Shown here: positions 1 through 12,280 of the stretch, piece after piece
How the letters are laid out: each line of letters opens with the position of its first letter
How positions within the stretch are numbered: the stretch's first letter is position 1
Source: Synchiropus splendidus
Taxonomy: Eukaryota > Chordata > Actinopteri > Syngnathiformes > Callionymidae
Assembly: GCF_027744825.2 (NCBI RefSeq)
Contig: NC_071342.1
Span: forward strand, 9,443,501 to 9,507,500
DNA: 64,000 nucleotides
Direction: 5' to 3'
Translations under genes and position numbers: made by a program
Notes under the pieces: generated by a model
What the model saw: the letters and a program-made list of their open reading frames with translations, nothing else
What the model was told of the DNA's origin: nothing
The model's database searches: none

Positions 1-12
1 AGACACTTCCCC
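1..12 (-). CDS. ifngr1: ifngr1 exon 6, first 12 bases only
   Basis: A pyrimidine-rich acceptor (TTTTCCTCCACTGTGTCTCAG, minus strand) ends at base 13. With the single A left by exon 5, the 12 bases to the window edge read R-G-S-V plus one base, which matches the juxtamembrane start in other IFNGR1 proteins. The exon is cut by the window boundary. Confidence 0.65.
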
Positions 13-3000
13 CTGAGACACAGTGGAGGAAAATATATGTGAAGTCTAAAATCTGGGGCTGGGATTTTTACTGGTGAATCAATTGTGGTCAAAAATATTT
101 CACTGATTCAAACAACACAGGTTAAAGCACATATGAACTTCCACCAACTCCTGGTGCAGCACATTACACAGTGTGGTGTCATAACCAAAACATCCATGAT
201 GAAGCAGACTAAATGAGATGGAAAATGTACGTTTAAAAAACAAACACCAAACACGCTGCTCTGTGCACTTCATGCTGCAAAGAGTTCTCTCATCACTGGA
301 GCTTTAACAGCATGAGGAATATATGTTGAACCTCATGCACAGGTCGTCAGTTCTACGTCCCCATGTCTTCAATGAGACCACTTGTTCCCATTTGACAGAG
401 TCGCACAAAGCACTCAACTGTTGTCGTGTCTCGATGTCAGTGATACGCAGTACTCTTGAGTCCCTCTGACTTCTATCTTCTCCAGGATCCCCGTTATCTC
501 CAGGCACAGGGTCTTCTCAGAGCTGTTCACCGATAGCTCGCCCGTGCACACTTCCTCTTCACACAGGAAGGGATAGTCACTTCCCTGTGGCAAAGAAAAA
601 TATTTGCCATTATGTGGTTGCTGGTTCGAAGATGCTTTTGTTTTCACTTTGCAGTCGTTTTATGAGCAGAAGAAACACGTCACACAGACCGTTGACGTGC
701 GAGACGTATGTTACCAGATGGAGAAAGTAAGAGAAGGAAATTCCTGTCTGTGGGTTAAACACGTGTGTTAGTTTGACCCGCGGAGCTCTGACAATAAAAA
801 CCTCACCTGCTTGACAACATTGTAATTGAAGACAGGCCACTCCTCCATCATTTGTTCGACCCGGGACCTAAAACTAGATGGCATCTTTTCTTTGTAGAAC
901 AGCCAGGGATGCTGGAAGCCGATAGCCACCTTACTATCCGGCTGTTCAGTCACTTTCACGGGTGGAAGGTCCAGAGTACCTGAACAAGACCAGACAAAGG
1001 TTTGGATCAAAAGAGAGTATTGGTCAGCCCTCGGGAGCAGGGACACGGATGTGTGTGGGGAAAAAAAAGGTGAGAGACAACAATATGAGTGCTCAGTGGA
1101 CTCAATTTACGAAGAAGTAGAGATGAAGAAGGTCCAACACTGCGGACTCTACCAGAAGCAGTAAGCACTACTTGCATTTAATTGAGGCAGCTGAGTTCTG
1201 GGAGTAGGTGAAGATGAGCCCATCAGGGGGTGAAGCGTCCGATTGGTCGTTTCCAACCACAGCAGCCACCGTCACATAATAATCATTGATGGGATCGGAG
1301 AGGAAGGACACGTCGGCTTGAAGGTCAGGTGGGTCCACCCACAGTGGTCCTGGCACACTGCCAACACACAGACCAATCACATAGATGTGAGTTGACAATT
1401 TAAAAAACAGGCTAGTGAAAGCCAAGATGAAGTTATATGACAGTGCATATGTAGTGCACAGCTTCACTGTGACTTGGGTGGGAGACTGGGACCGGTTTTA
1501 AGCGTCAAACCTAGCTTCAAGAACTTGTCCGGTACAGCTCACAAGACAGAGACAAATCTAAATCTTGCGTCATTCTATAAATCTATCCAAAAACAGACCT
1601 GTTTCTAACATGCTAGCCATGGTGAACTGTCTAACACATTTTATTTAGGAGGCATAGTTAAACAATATTTGGATTGAAGAACCAAGAATGTGAAGTAACA
1701 AACCTGGGTGAGCCGAAAATCTGGCCATACTCCACCTTGAATCTGAGGCCTGGAGTTAAATCCTTGTACACCCATTGAACAGTGTTGCGAAAATTGCCAC
1801 ATCGCAAGGTCACGTTGGACGGCGGGGGCACTGAGGACAGACAGAAACAGATGGAGACTAGTATGCTAGCTGAACACGCCTTCATTTGCATGAGATGCAC
1901 ACAACATTCCATTTGATGAACCATAAATTCTTTTTTTTTTTTGAACCCTTAATGCCTAGCATAGCGACTTTTGAAGCTGCCGGCAGACCGAAAAAAATCT
2001 TCTAATATACACCAATTACCGGTATCAGGTATTGGCCCGATACTGGGCTTGAGTACTCGTTCTCATGGAATGGCCGCTGGACACCACAAAACCGATACTA
2101 CTTTATGGCAGCGCAACCTTTTTGAATGTCAGTTGATGACTTTTTTTTTTTTCCCCCATTCTGTTTGTACTGCAGTGAAACTTCAGACCATCACCCATGT
2201 ACAAGAAAAACGTACAGAGCAATGTCGTTCAAATAACAATATACAGTATATGTATACAAAATAATAATAAAAACAAAAACTCAAAGTAACTTTACTGTAT
2301 GTGTAATGGTATGGGTGAGTGAGGTGTGCAGCCGGGAGCTGCAGGAAAATTGTGCTCGGGGACGGGAGCGCCGCGCAGCGCAGCGGTCCGGGACTCGCAA
2401 TGTGTGTGGGTGTTTGATAACTCACGTGTTTTCGACTACATTAGGCTGATAAACACCTGATTTTATTGACTGACAGATTTGCTTAAATGAATAATGCTGC
2501 GATCTACAGTAACTGTTTTCACTGGTGTGATGTGGCTGCAGCGCAGCTGTCTACATGAGGAGGACTGTGAAGAGGCGAGACGCTGGTTTTTCCCAAGTTA
2601 CTGAAGACCACCAGACTATACATTGATGAGTCCTGACGTCTGAATCTGGACTAAAATCTTCACGATCGTCAGGAATCTCTCTCACTGTGTTCAAGGTGTT
2701 GTGAAAGCAGCATGGATAAATCAAGACACTCCGTATTATATAGCTTGTTTCCTCTGTAAATATGTAAACACTCCTTCATGTTTAGTTTTGGCTGTGAAAT
2801 GCCACATTCTGTTACAGCCGTGGCGGAGCTCCGTCATCAGTTCAGTTCTGAAATAGACGACGACTCGCAGTACTAATAATTGACAGAAGTAGGGTGGTCA
2901 ACCTGATGGTGGTAAATAGGTTGTAGCACTGTGGCTGATGACCACTTCCTTGAGACGTGCTTCGTCGTGGGTCACAATCCAGGTATTTTGCTTAGAGTGC

Positions 3001-6000
3001 CCCCAGCTGAGGAGAAAAAAAAGGGACATTGCCTGAGCCGCAGAGGTGCAAGGCTGCACAGCAGGGGGTGAATCGAACTGAGGCCACCCGAGACAGAGCC
3101 CGCAGTGTGAAAAGCCACCAACTAACTTTAAATCTCTCATCGACTTCTAAAAAAATACCAAACATCCTACAGGGTTCTTTAAAAGACATGAAACATGGAA
3201 TCACCCATCCCTACCACTGAGTGTCCCATTGGGAGTGACAAGAGAAGTTTATCAGACGGCCAGTCATGAGGACGATCTTTGGAGACAAACAAGGTCAGAC
3301 TGTTTAAATTCCAGGAGAGCCTAATCGGAAATGCCTTCAGAAGAAGAATGACCAGCAGGATAGTGAAACCCACCCGTGACATTAACAGTCATTGTTCTAG
3401 GGGAAACAATGCCTCCAACATGAAATGAATATGCGCCTTATGCTGTAGTCGCCAGGTCTCAAGAGGCATTTTGAAGAAGTGAATAAGCAACAGAAATCCA
3501 GTGTGAAAAACTGAGGTCGTTCTGTAGTCTCATATCCTTATGTTGTCAGGCTGAGGTCAGAACTAAAGCAGAAAGAATTCTCCATCTTGAATCATACCTG
3601 AACACTTACGAATCGTGGAACAATCCTCACTTCCTTTGATCTATTAACAGGCATCCCGTGCGCCAAAGGTCAGCCTGCAGCAATCAAACGGATGAAGCTG
3701 CATTCCCAGGAATGACTTCATCTAAAGCATGACTAGCTCCTGCTCAGACTTCTGCAGCTTTCTCATACAAGTTCCAGAGGGCAGAGGAGCCTGTGCTTTT
3801 TGTGCAGGACCACGGAAGGAAAGCTGGCCTATCACATACACAAGTGTTTGGTTGACATAACGCACTCAAGAGATTGTTACGATGACTTGTCAACCACTCA
3901 TATTTGCTTGCATTTTGACTTCACAGCTAACGTGACAGAAGCCACATCAAGACAGCTCAAACTCACACCGTCACAAAAGTGATCCCCACAAACTCTGCCT
4001 TGGCTGCAGAAGGGTGAAATCGCAAGCTTTCAGTGGGCTCCAATTGAAAAAACATTGTGAAACTTGATGGAGAAATAATGTACAAAATTGTCATAAATAA
4101 ATGAAGACTTCGATAACTTGTGTACAGGCAGCACGGTGGAGCAATGGTTAGCACTGCTGCCTCTCAACAAGAAGGTTCAGTGCTTGAATCCAGTTCTCCC
4201 TGTAGTGCATTTCTCCTCGTAATCAGATTTCCTCCCAAAGACATGCTCACTAGGTTAAATTGGTTAGGTTAGGTGTGTGTGTCTGTGTGTGCCCTGCAAT
4301 AGACTGGTGACCTGTCCAGGACGTATTCCTACCTGTCGCAAAATGACCACTGGGATAGGCTCCAGCTCTCCCCGCTACATGGAACAGGGCTAAGCTGTGG
4401 TTAATTTAGGTACAAGTAACATCACATCCAGATTGGACATAAGTCAAATGTCATTCAAAATAGCCGACACAAGGGTTACAGGTACCATACTGTAGTGGTA
4501 GATGGCTGTGTGAGAGTGAGATGCTGGGATACTGTGCTGCCGTAACTGTAACTGCGATGCCGGGCTGCTACGTGCTGCAGTGTCAGACATCGAATAAAAA
4601 AAAAAGAAAGTCTGCTGGCCATGGTCGTAGGCATGTGTGGATTGTATTTGAATTGTATGAAGGCGTCTGTACTGAGAGAGAGAGAGCGTGTTAACAATGA
4701 TAATCATTCATTTATTTCATTGCCATAGTCAAAAGTGAGCTACATAGAGGGACTACAGTGGGATGTAAATTGTAAATGACCCCTGTGACTCTCAACTGGG
4801 ACTTGAAGACATTGTTCACATCAGGAGAATTTTCACCTGAAGCTTCTTCTTGTCACTGTTCATGCAGAAGTAAAACACTGATCCCACAAAGGAGCTTACG
4901 TGGACCCGACGCAGAATTTGTGACTGTAGGGGAGACGTTTGTTGTTCGCACTGTCACACATGTTATTGGAGTTTCAGGGAGTTAAAGCAACAATGTGTAA
5001 CATTTAGACATTAATACATTATTTTCATGTTTCCTGAGATGACAGGTTTCGGTTTGAACAGTCCAAAACCCAGAGTCATACCCTCCAGCTCTCTGTTAAA
5101 CAATCTCTTGGACTATGTGACTTTCTCTGGGCGAGCTGCCCGGAGGCACTGCCCCAACTCCACACCCACCGCAACACCACAGAGCCACCTTTGTTTACAT
5201 CATGGCAGAAGAATGGAGTGGCAGAGCAAGATCCTGGACAATCGTCATGCATTTGCAGCCTGGCGAGAACTGAGAGCTACCAAAGGATTTTCTTCTGATT
5301 CTGAAGTGGCGATGTACCTACTTGACTTGTGAGTGAATTTTGTGTTCACTGCTGTCTCTGTTGTGTTGCCGAATTATTAAACAAATGTCTATATGCTTGT
5401 TGTTTGTATATAAGTGTAGTGTACATATGTTTGCAGCGAAACAGATGAACTGCGGTGCTAAAACAGGTCTACATATACTTTGAACATGGCTTGCAGCAAC
5501 AGCCTATCGATCCGCCTCTGTCAACCCAGTCTACAAGGAAGTTATGCTGCGATAGACATAGTTAACAAACTAACAAACTTTACTCTGGCCTCTCTCTCAG
5601 TGTGCCAATCTACGTCTTAGAGCAAAGTGACCTAATCTAAATGGTAAAGGTTACGTATCACCGGATGTATCAGGGTTTATCAGCAGCACACTGGAACTGC
5701 AACCCAAGATGGCAACCACCACAGCTTTCTTCAGATGCACGTTCTAAAGTGTAGGTAGAATGCAGTGTTTCGCAGCTTACGCTCGCCAACCCCCACCCCA
5801 GAGGACATCATCAATCTAATGTTGAAGCAATGCGCAACCATAGTGCTACGGTGGCCTCATGTGGACAAAATGTAATTCTCACAGGTGACGGATTCATGAG
5901 GTTCATCGATCAGTTTGAGGAAAAAAAAACAATAAGGATAAAATTGTCCTCAAATTGACTGACTTCAATATCAGGATGGAACGGTGTAAGTATTCATGTA

Positions 6001-7780
6001 CGTGAAGCTTCTAGATATATACTTTGAATATAATACATTATCATTAAGTTGAACATATATGAAATATATCTGTACAGTCCAAAGACAACTAAAAGGCTCC
6101 TATATCATTTCATAAATATTCCATTCCTCAGAGTGAATTATGGAAATAGCTAAAGTTTTGGAATGTTTATTCACAATTTTTACAACGGTCACCCTAGCCG
6201 ACATTGACCGATCACTAGGTCCCCTCCAAACACAGAAACCTGGGGGAAACACCGGGAAGCTTGTGCATTGTTTGTTGGGGGGTGTGCCAGGTTTATAAAG
6301 GAACTGTTTGTCAGTCTGAGATTACTTCTATCTCAAGAGTACACACGGCGAGATAATGATCTCACCATGTGTATCTGTAATGACGAAGGCTACCGCAGCA
6401 GCCGGTGTTGCAACCATTGCTGTTACTGTCAGTTGGCCAACCATGGAGTGCATTTCATGTTCAGGAGGGTGTCAGGCGTGCAGGAAATCAGAATGGTAAC
6501 ATACAGAACACTGTGCAGGACTCGGAAAGCACATGCCCAAGTTGTCTCTATGTTCGAAATGAAATGCGCCGAACACATTTCTAAGGAATACTGACATCAG
6601 TACTCAAAGACTAAAGGTTGAAAGTGTCAAAGTGTGTATTGTGGTACTTCTACATTTCATCAACAGCAAATATTCCTGTGGGGGTTTTGAGGAGATTATG
6701 CTTCACAACCCATTTCATCACAAGGAATATTCTACATTCACTCTAAACAACTTTCAATTCAGTATACGAATAAGAAACGGTGCCAGTCATAAAAAACAAA
6801 AGTGAGACCAAACAAGAATGTGGACTCATCAATTTTCGCTCTGAAATATTCTTTTTAGCATTTTGTTGTCCTCTGTGACTCCAACAGTGGAAGAAATAAA
6901 ATGATAGATGTTGTATTGGGGTGCATCACCATCTCTCGTTCACGCTTTCACAGCAGCCTTGAACTCATCTGAGCAGACAAATAAACATTGTTGCATTTTG
7001 GTAAATGCACAATATCCTTGCATGGGATATTTCTTTCACTCGAAATCTTTTAAATGCCGGCTTTCACATGTCTTTTATATTCAAACACACAGGCACTCCC
7101 TTTATCTGTAGTCAAATGTGACGGCCAGGCAACAAAGAAATAGTGAAAGCAGATCAATGTTGCAAAAAGCAGTTGATATCTTGCCACTGTCATCACAAGT
7201 GAAACTGTATTAGCACAGCGCCATACAGTGACACGACATGAGCGCAAGATGTTTTGAGGTAAACTACAGCCTGTTGTTCGGTAAATTCTGCAGATTCGAA
7301 TGACACCACCTGATTAAACCAACAACAACTATTGCCAGACAACGACCAAAAGGGAAGGAACAAGAGCGTCGTCATCAGATGTATTACAAGTTCTTGTTCT
7401 GACTCAGCTGCTCTTGTTTATTTTGTCTTGGTATATGCGCCTCCGCCGTCACAATACAGCTGAGTCCGGAGAGAATGTTGTTACCTCAATGATCTGCCTC
7501 CAGAAACACAAATATGACCATCCACACACACCACTTTTGTTGGGAGCTAGCAGGCAGGGCTAGCATGAGTCATCCCAAATGGTTTTCGTGGAGAGGACCA
7601 CATTCATTCGGATGATAATACCACAACATACATTGTGAAATGGTGATAATACGTTAGTTATAGCCATAAAACATGTGTACAAGCGCAGTTAACGCCAGAA
7701 ATGGACGAGTCCTTACCGGTTGCTGCTTGCACTTGCTGCCACAGGAGAACCGCAGCAAGGACGGCGGCTGTCACGCTCAT
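1..7780 (-). CDS. ifngr1: Interferon-gamma receptor 1-like class II cytokine receptor (partial, spliced)
   Basis: This is the ligand-binding half of a type I membrane receptor that would bind interferon-gamma and signal through JAK/STAT. Exons on the minus strand: 7780-7717, 1830-1704, 1357-1176, 979-807, 584-419 and 12-1 (continuing outside the window). Their phases, 1-2-1-0-1, are those typical of class II cytokine receptors. Residues 1-20 form a signal peptide. D1 begins VPPPSNVT (compare VPTPTNVT in mammalian IFNGR1) and carries a sequon at N27. D2 holds LDLPPVKVT and IGFQHPWLFY, then Cys190, 195, 209 and 228, whose spacing follows the mammalian IFNGR1 D2 Cys pattern. Exon 6 opens R-G-S-V, like the K-G-S-L before the mammalian membrane helix. 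The transmembrane and cytoplasmic parts are off the left edge. Teleosts have two such genes (CRFB13, CRFB17); I cannot say which this is. IFNGR2 fits less well. Confidence 0.88.
419..584 (-). CDS. ifngr1: ifngr1 exon 5: Cys-rich end of domain D2
   Basis: The acceptor CTTTGCCACAG precedes GGAAGTGAC. The exon encodes residues 183-237 with CEEEVC, KTLC and QEYC at the spacing of the mammalian D2 cysteines, plus a sequon at N202. The donor AACA|GTTGAG is weak but gives the expected phase 1. Reading through the donor makes AGT TGA, so intron retention would stop translation at once. Confidence 0.8.
807..979 (-). CDS. ifngr1: ifngr1 exon 4: first part of domain D2
   Basis: The acceptor GTCTTGTTCAG precedes GTACTCTGG. 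The exon encodes C125-Q182 with LDLPPVKVTEQPDSK and IGFQHPWLFYKEK, which align with the IGPPKLDI and IDIFHPSVF strands of mammalian IFNGR1. The donor AAGCAG|GTGAGG is strong, in phase 0. Confidence 0.87.
1176..1357 (-). CDS. ifngr1: ifngr1 exon 3: second part of D1, GC donor
   Basis: The acceptor TGTTGGCAG precedes TGTGCCAGG. The exon encodes residues 64-124, including DYYVTVAAVVGNDQSD, which is the usual F/G-strand signature of D1. No GT donor gives the phase 1 that exon 4 needs. AAAT|GCAAGT, a textbook GC donor, does, and the joined codon becomes TGT, giving the expected Cys in IKC-TLDLPPV. Confidence 0.75.
1704..1830 (-). CDS. ifngr1: ifngr1 exon 2: first part of fibronectin-like domain D1
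   Basis: The acceptor TCTGTCCTCAG precedes TGCCCCCGCC. The exon encodes V22-P63 with PPPSNVTLRC and NTVQWVYKDLTPG, the first strands of D1 with the conserved W. It ends in phase 2 at CCCAG|GTTTGT. Confidence 0.85.
1960..2480. repeat. Dispersed teleost repeat of the 'GGTATCGG...GATACTGG' kind
   Basis: The stretch ACCGGTATCAGGTATTGG, followed by CCCGATACTGG, GAGTACTCGTTCTCATGG and ACCGATACT, resembles a degenerate dispersed fish repeat that I associate with non-autonomous hAT-like DNA transposons. Further right is a GC-rich block with CGCGCAGCGCAGCGG. I found no terminal repeats or target duplication, so the boundaries are approximate and the class uncertain. Confidence 0.4.
2885..3130 (-). 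repeat. tRNA-derived SINE-like copy
   Basis: Read on the minus strand, the region starts with a D-arm-like GTTAGTTGGTGGC (about 3124-3112). About 35 bases later comes a B-box-like AGTTCGATTCACC (3079-3067), the arrangement of an internal RNA polymerase III promoter. The downstream body is unique-looking and has no clear tail. It cannot be a functional tRNA because the arms do not pair well. Confidence 0.4.
4128..4415 (+). repeat. SINE-like dispersed repeat, full-length type copy
   Basis: The head GGTGGAGCAATGGTTAGCAC and the later GTGCTTGAATCC resemble A and B boxes of a tRNA-derived promoter. The body has the landmarks of a very common fish repeat: TTCCTCCCAAAGACATGC, TGCCCTGCAATAGACTGG, CCTGTCCAGGACG and GGGATAGGCTCCAGC. 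A related copy lies at 32444-32745, and tail fragments lie near 26.2-26.5 and 32.1 kb. Confidence 0.75.
4983..5883 (+). mobile_element. Non-autonomous DNA transposon-like repeat with an exon-like frame
   Basis: It begins near GCAACAATGTGTAACATTT and ends near GTGCTACGGTGGCC followed by CAAAATGTAATTC, which together resemble the edges of a common fish element. Inside, 5027-5332 is open and encodes AFAAWRELRATKGFSSDSEV followed by AMYLLDL. It stops just before a donor-like TTGTGAGTG. I recall similar W-R-E-L-R frames inside repeated fish elements. It is more likely a repeat-borne exon relic than a host gene. Confidence 0.45.
7717..7780 (-). CDS. ifngr1: ifngr1 exon 1: start codon and signal peptide
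   Basis: ATG at 7780 opens 21 codons that begin MSVTAAVLAAVLLW and end QAAT, a typical hydrophobic signal peptide with a small-residue cleavage region. One base is left over (phase 1). The donor is CCG|GTAAGG. An in-frame upstream ATG (frame open to 7909) adds a hydrophilic N-terminus that would bury the signal peptide, so the ATG at 7780 is preferred. Confidence 0.85.
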
Positions 7781-8000
7781 ACCGGACTGTTGATCAGTGC
7801 TGTCGAAGTGCGGCAGTCGACAACTGCGCGTGAAAACCACCTCCTGCGACAAACGCGTCTGCACTTGATCCCAACAGTCTCCCGTTCGATCGCCCACCTC
7901 AGTACGCACGGATCCACGCCCGTGTGCGGTTCCAAACGACTCAGCTTGTTAAACTCGGAATGAATCGTTTCAACTTCAAATTGCCAGGATCGACACGAAG
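7781..8000 (-). promoter_or_regulatory. Probable ifngr1 5' UTR and promoter region
   Basis: These 220 bases lie immediately upstream of the ifngr1 start codon and are more GC-rich, with more CpG, than the surroundings. No TATA box is evident. An ISRE-like GTTTCAACTTC (7967-7977, plus strand) differs at one position from the GTTTCNNTTTC core. The placement is inferred from the exon 1 position only. Confidence 0.35.
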
Positions 8001-8454
8001 CAAAAAATGTCATGAAAACGTTGCATAGTTTCTGTTTAAACAATACTATTTAGTGTTTGCAGATCCCAGTTATGTCAGCAACCCTTAGTCGAAATGATTC
8101 GAAACCAAACGTTCTGCTCGCTCAAATAGAAGGAACTGCAGACCACATGGTGTGGGATTCACGGAACGTTGGAAAATCGAAATTCAAAGTGAATGACCGG
8201 ATTTGTTTCACTTACTCCGTTCGAACACTGCGGCATATGGTCAGCCATGGATTCATATATATGTATGTATGTAATAAATATGAAAACCTGATTATATAAT
8301 ACTGACAAAAAAAAAGTCACTTGACCTCCACGGAAACTACCGGTTTTCCCGAGTTCAAACAGACACGCCCATTCACATCCAACCACGGTTTCCTGTAAAC
8401 GAGTGGGCTTCAGCTCAGTCAGATGGTCAATTGATTTCAAGTGAGCTTTTCGAG

Positions 8455-8480
8455 ATATATATATATATATATATATATAT
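8455..8480. repeat. (AT)n microsatellite
   Basis: About 13 uninterrupted AT units, 60 bases left of the larger AT palindrome. Confidence 0.9.
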
Positions 8481-8527
8481 TCACTGTGGTGAAAACTCAT
8501 TTTGCTCACTTGTGACATTTTCTCAAT

Positions 8528-8536
8528 TTCAGTTAC

Positions 8537-8606
<70 letters not shown>

Positions 8607-8615
8607 GTAACTGAA
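8528..8615. repeat. 88-bp perfect palindrome built on an (AT)31 tract
   Basis: The arms TTCAGTTACAACT (8528-8540) and AGTTGTAACTGAA (8603-8615) are exact reverse complements and flank 31 AT units. The whole 88 bases can fold back without a mismatch. Confidence 0.9.
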
Positions 8616-11129
<2,514 letters not shown>

Positions 11130-11167
11130 CTTGAATGAAAGTCTAAAGCTGTTCATCTCCTCCTCCC

Positions 11168-11169
11168 AG
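11168..11169 (+). other. Putative 3' splice site before the epcip coding exon
   Basis: The stretch TTCATCTCCTCCTCCCAG ends at 11169: a good polypyrimidine tract plus CAG, followed by GTCTCTAAG. It implies at least one upstream non-coding exon, not identified, and places the TA microsatellite in that intron. Confidence 0.5.
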
Positions 11170-11232
11170 GTCTCTAAGACAGAACATGGAGTCCCTCAAA
11201 CTGCCAACCATGTGACCTCGACTTCAACAGCG

Positions 11233-11991
11233 ATGGCCACCATCAGGCCCCCTGTTCCGCTGCTTTGCATCCTGCTGTGTGTCTGCGTGGCTCTGCAGCG
11301 CTCAGACATGCGTTTGACCTACGTGACCCACAACAGTTTCTTCTACTACTCCTGCACTCAGGAACCTCCGCCCTGCAGCATTTCCTCTCTGACCGAGTGC
11401 AGATGTAAGGATATCACTCTCTCCATGCTGCAACGTCCACAGTCCCACTCCTCTCCTGTCTTCAGGATGAGGCGCTTGACAGTTTGGTACACGTCGCCTT
11501 TGAACGCAGCTCGACTGCTGAACAACTCTGAGGTGAGGCACCTGTCGCTGGTCCACTGTGGTCCACCCAGAGACTCCTACAGATCAGTTGTCCTGGAGGG
11601 ACACTTTGCTGTGCAGCACTTGGAGAGGCTGAGTGTCCTTCACCTGCAGCTGGAGTCCAAAAAGAACAGAGACTCCGATAACAAGGCTCATCTGGACTCA
11701 AACACCTACTTGGAAGTGAATGAAGGAGCGAGCAGACACAGTGGTGATCCATCTGAGGACAGCTCCTCGCCCCAGATCCAAGACATCTACCTGGGCAGAG
11801 AGATGGGAGCAGAGCACCAGGAGCAGGCCCGACTGGGAATCATCCACAGCTCAGTGCTGGAGTGTGCTGCTTCCATGAAGGTCTACACTGTCCAGACTCA
11901 CATAGACAGTGATGGGGTTCTGCCCTTCCCTGACCTTAAACTCCCCAAACTACCACAGACATCAGTCATTTATGTTAGCTTCGTTTATTAA
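11233..11991 (+). CDS. epcip: Secreted C21orf62/EPCIP-family protein, 252 residues
   Basis: A single open coding exon. The chosen ATG gives a signal peptide ([17 protein letters not shown], residues 6-22). The frame stays open upstream to 11125, but an acceptor-like CTCCTCCCAG ends at 11169, so bases 11170-11232 are probably 5' UTR and the real exon start. Family resemblance: a Cys-rich N-terminal part (C41, C48, C56, C58), then [20 protein letters not shown] and [10 protein letters not shown] (81-110), matching HLTIWFTD..ALGMLLN and LKLSLCG of human C21orf62. The C-terminus is S-M-K-V-Y...PFPDLK...VIYVSFVY, like that of the human protein. The human protein has 219 residues; the extra length here is a hydrophilic insert at about 142-180. 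EPCIP is named for interaction with polycystin-1 in exosomes; its role in fish is unknown. Recognition is from motif memory, not a search. Confidence 0.75.
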   Translation: MATIRPPVPLLCILLCVCVALQRSDMRLTYVTHNSFFYYSCTQEPPPCSISSLTECRCKDITLSMLQRPQSHSSPVFRMRRLTVWYTSPLNAARLLNNSEVRHLSLVHCGPPRDSYRSVVLEGHFAVQHLERLSVLHLQLESKKNRDSDNKAHLDSNTYLEVNEGASRHSGDPSEDSSSPQIQDIYLGREMGAEHQEQARLGIIHSSVLECAASMKVYTVQTHIDSDGVLPFPDLKLPKLPQTSVIYVSFVY

Positions 11992-12280
11992 AATGTGAAG
12001 TAGCAATGCTGGACTGATGCTGGAACTGAAGAGATAATTTGTTTCTAAAACGGAACCAAGTGAAATTTGCTCGCACTTGTTCATCTGTTTATATTTTATG
12101 TGTAGTTCCTCTAGTGTGTGGGTCTTTCATGACTTCATAAACACATAACTAAACGCATTGTGTGTATAGTAAATTAAAACAAAATTATATTTTATTGATG
12201 AAAAACGCACAGTGGAATAATCCATAATGTAATAATTTATTAAAACAATTAATAATAATTTTAATGAATTAATAAAATTT
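11992..12280 (+). other. epcip 3' UTR with possible poly(A) signals
   Basis: AT-rich sequence after the stop codon. ATTAAA at 12173-12178 and AATAAA at 12271-12276 are candidate polyadenylation signals. Neither can be preferred from sequence alone. Confidence 0.4.

Larger units (their letters stand above)
1831..7716 (-). other. ifngr1 intron 1 (5.9 kb, repeat-rich)
   Basis: The intron is bounded by GTAAGG at 7716 and TCCTCAG ending at 1831. It holds several decayed mobile elements, listed separately (about 1960-2480, 2885-3130, 4128-4415 and 4983-5883). In 3131-4127, 4416-4982 and 5884-7716 I see no gene, no RNA gene and no clear repeat beyond short A or GA tracts. Confidence 0.7.

Noticed and set aside
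304..507. 67-codon minus-strand frame overlapping ifngr1 exon 5
   Set aside because: It looked at first like a continuation of D2 in a shifted frame, but the Cys spacing is already satisfied in the exon 5 frame and the phase 1 donor at 419 joins to exon 6 at base 12.
4128..4200. tRNA gene
   Set aside because: A and B box-like motifs are present, but the cloverleaf arms do not pair and the sequence continues into a SINE body.
1..7780. Assignment as IFNGR2 because a C21orf62-like gene is next door
   Set aside because: The IGFQHPWLFY and CEEEVC segments and the R-G-S-V junction follow IFNGR1; synteny alone is not enough to overrule this.
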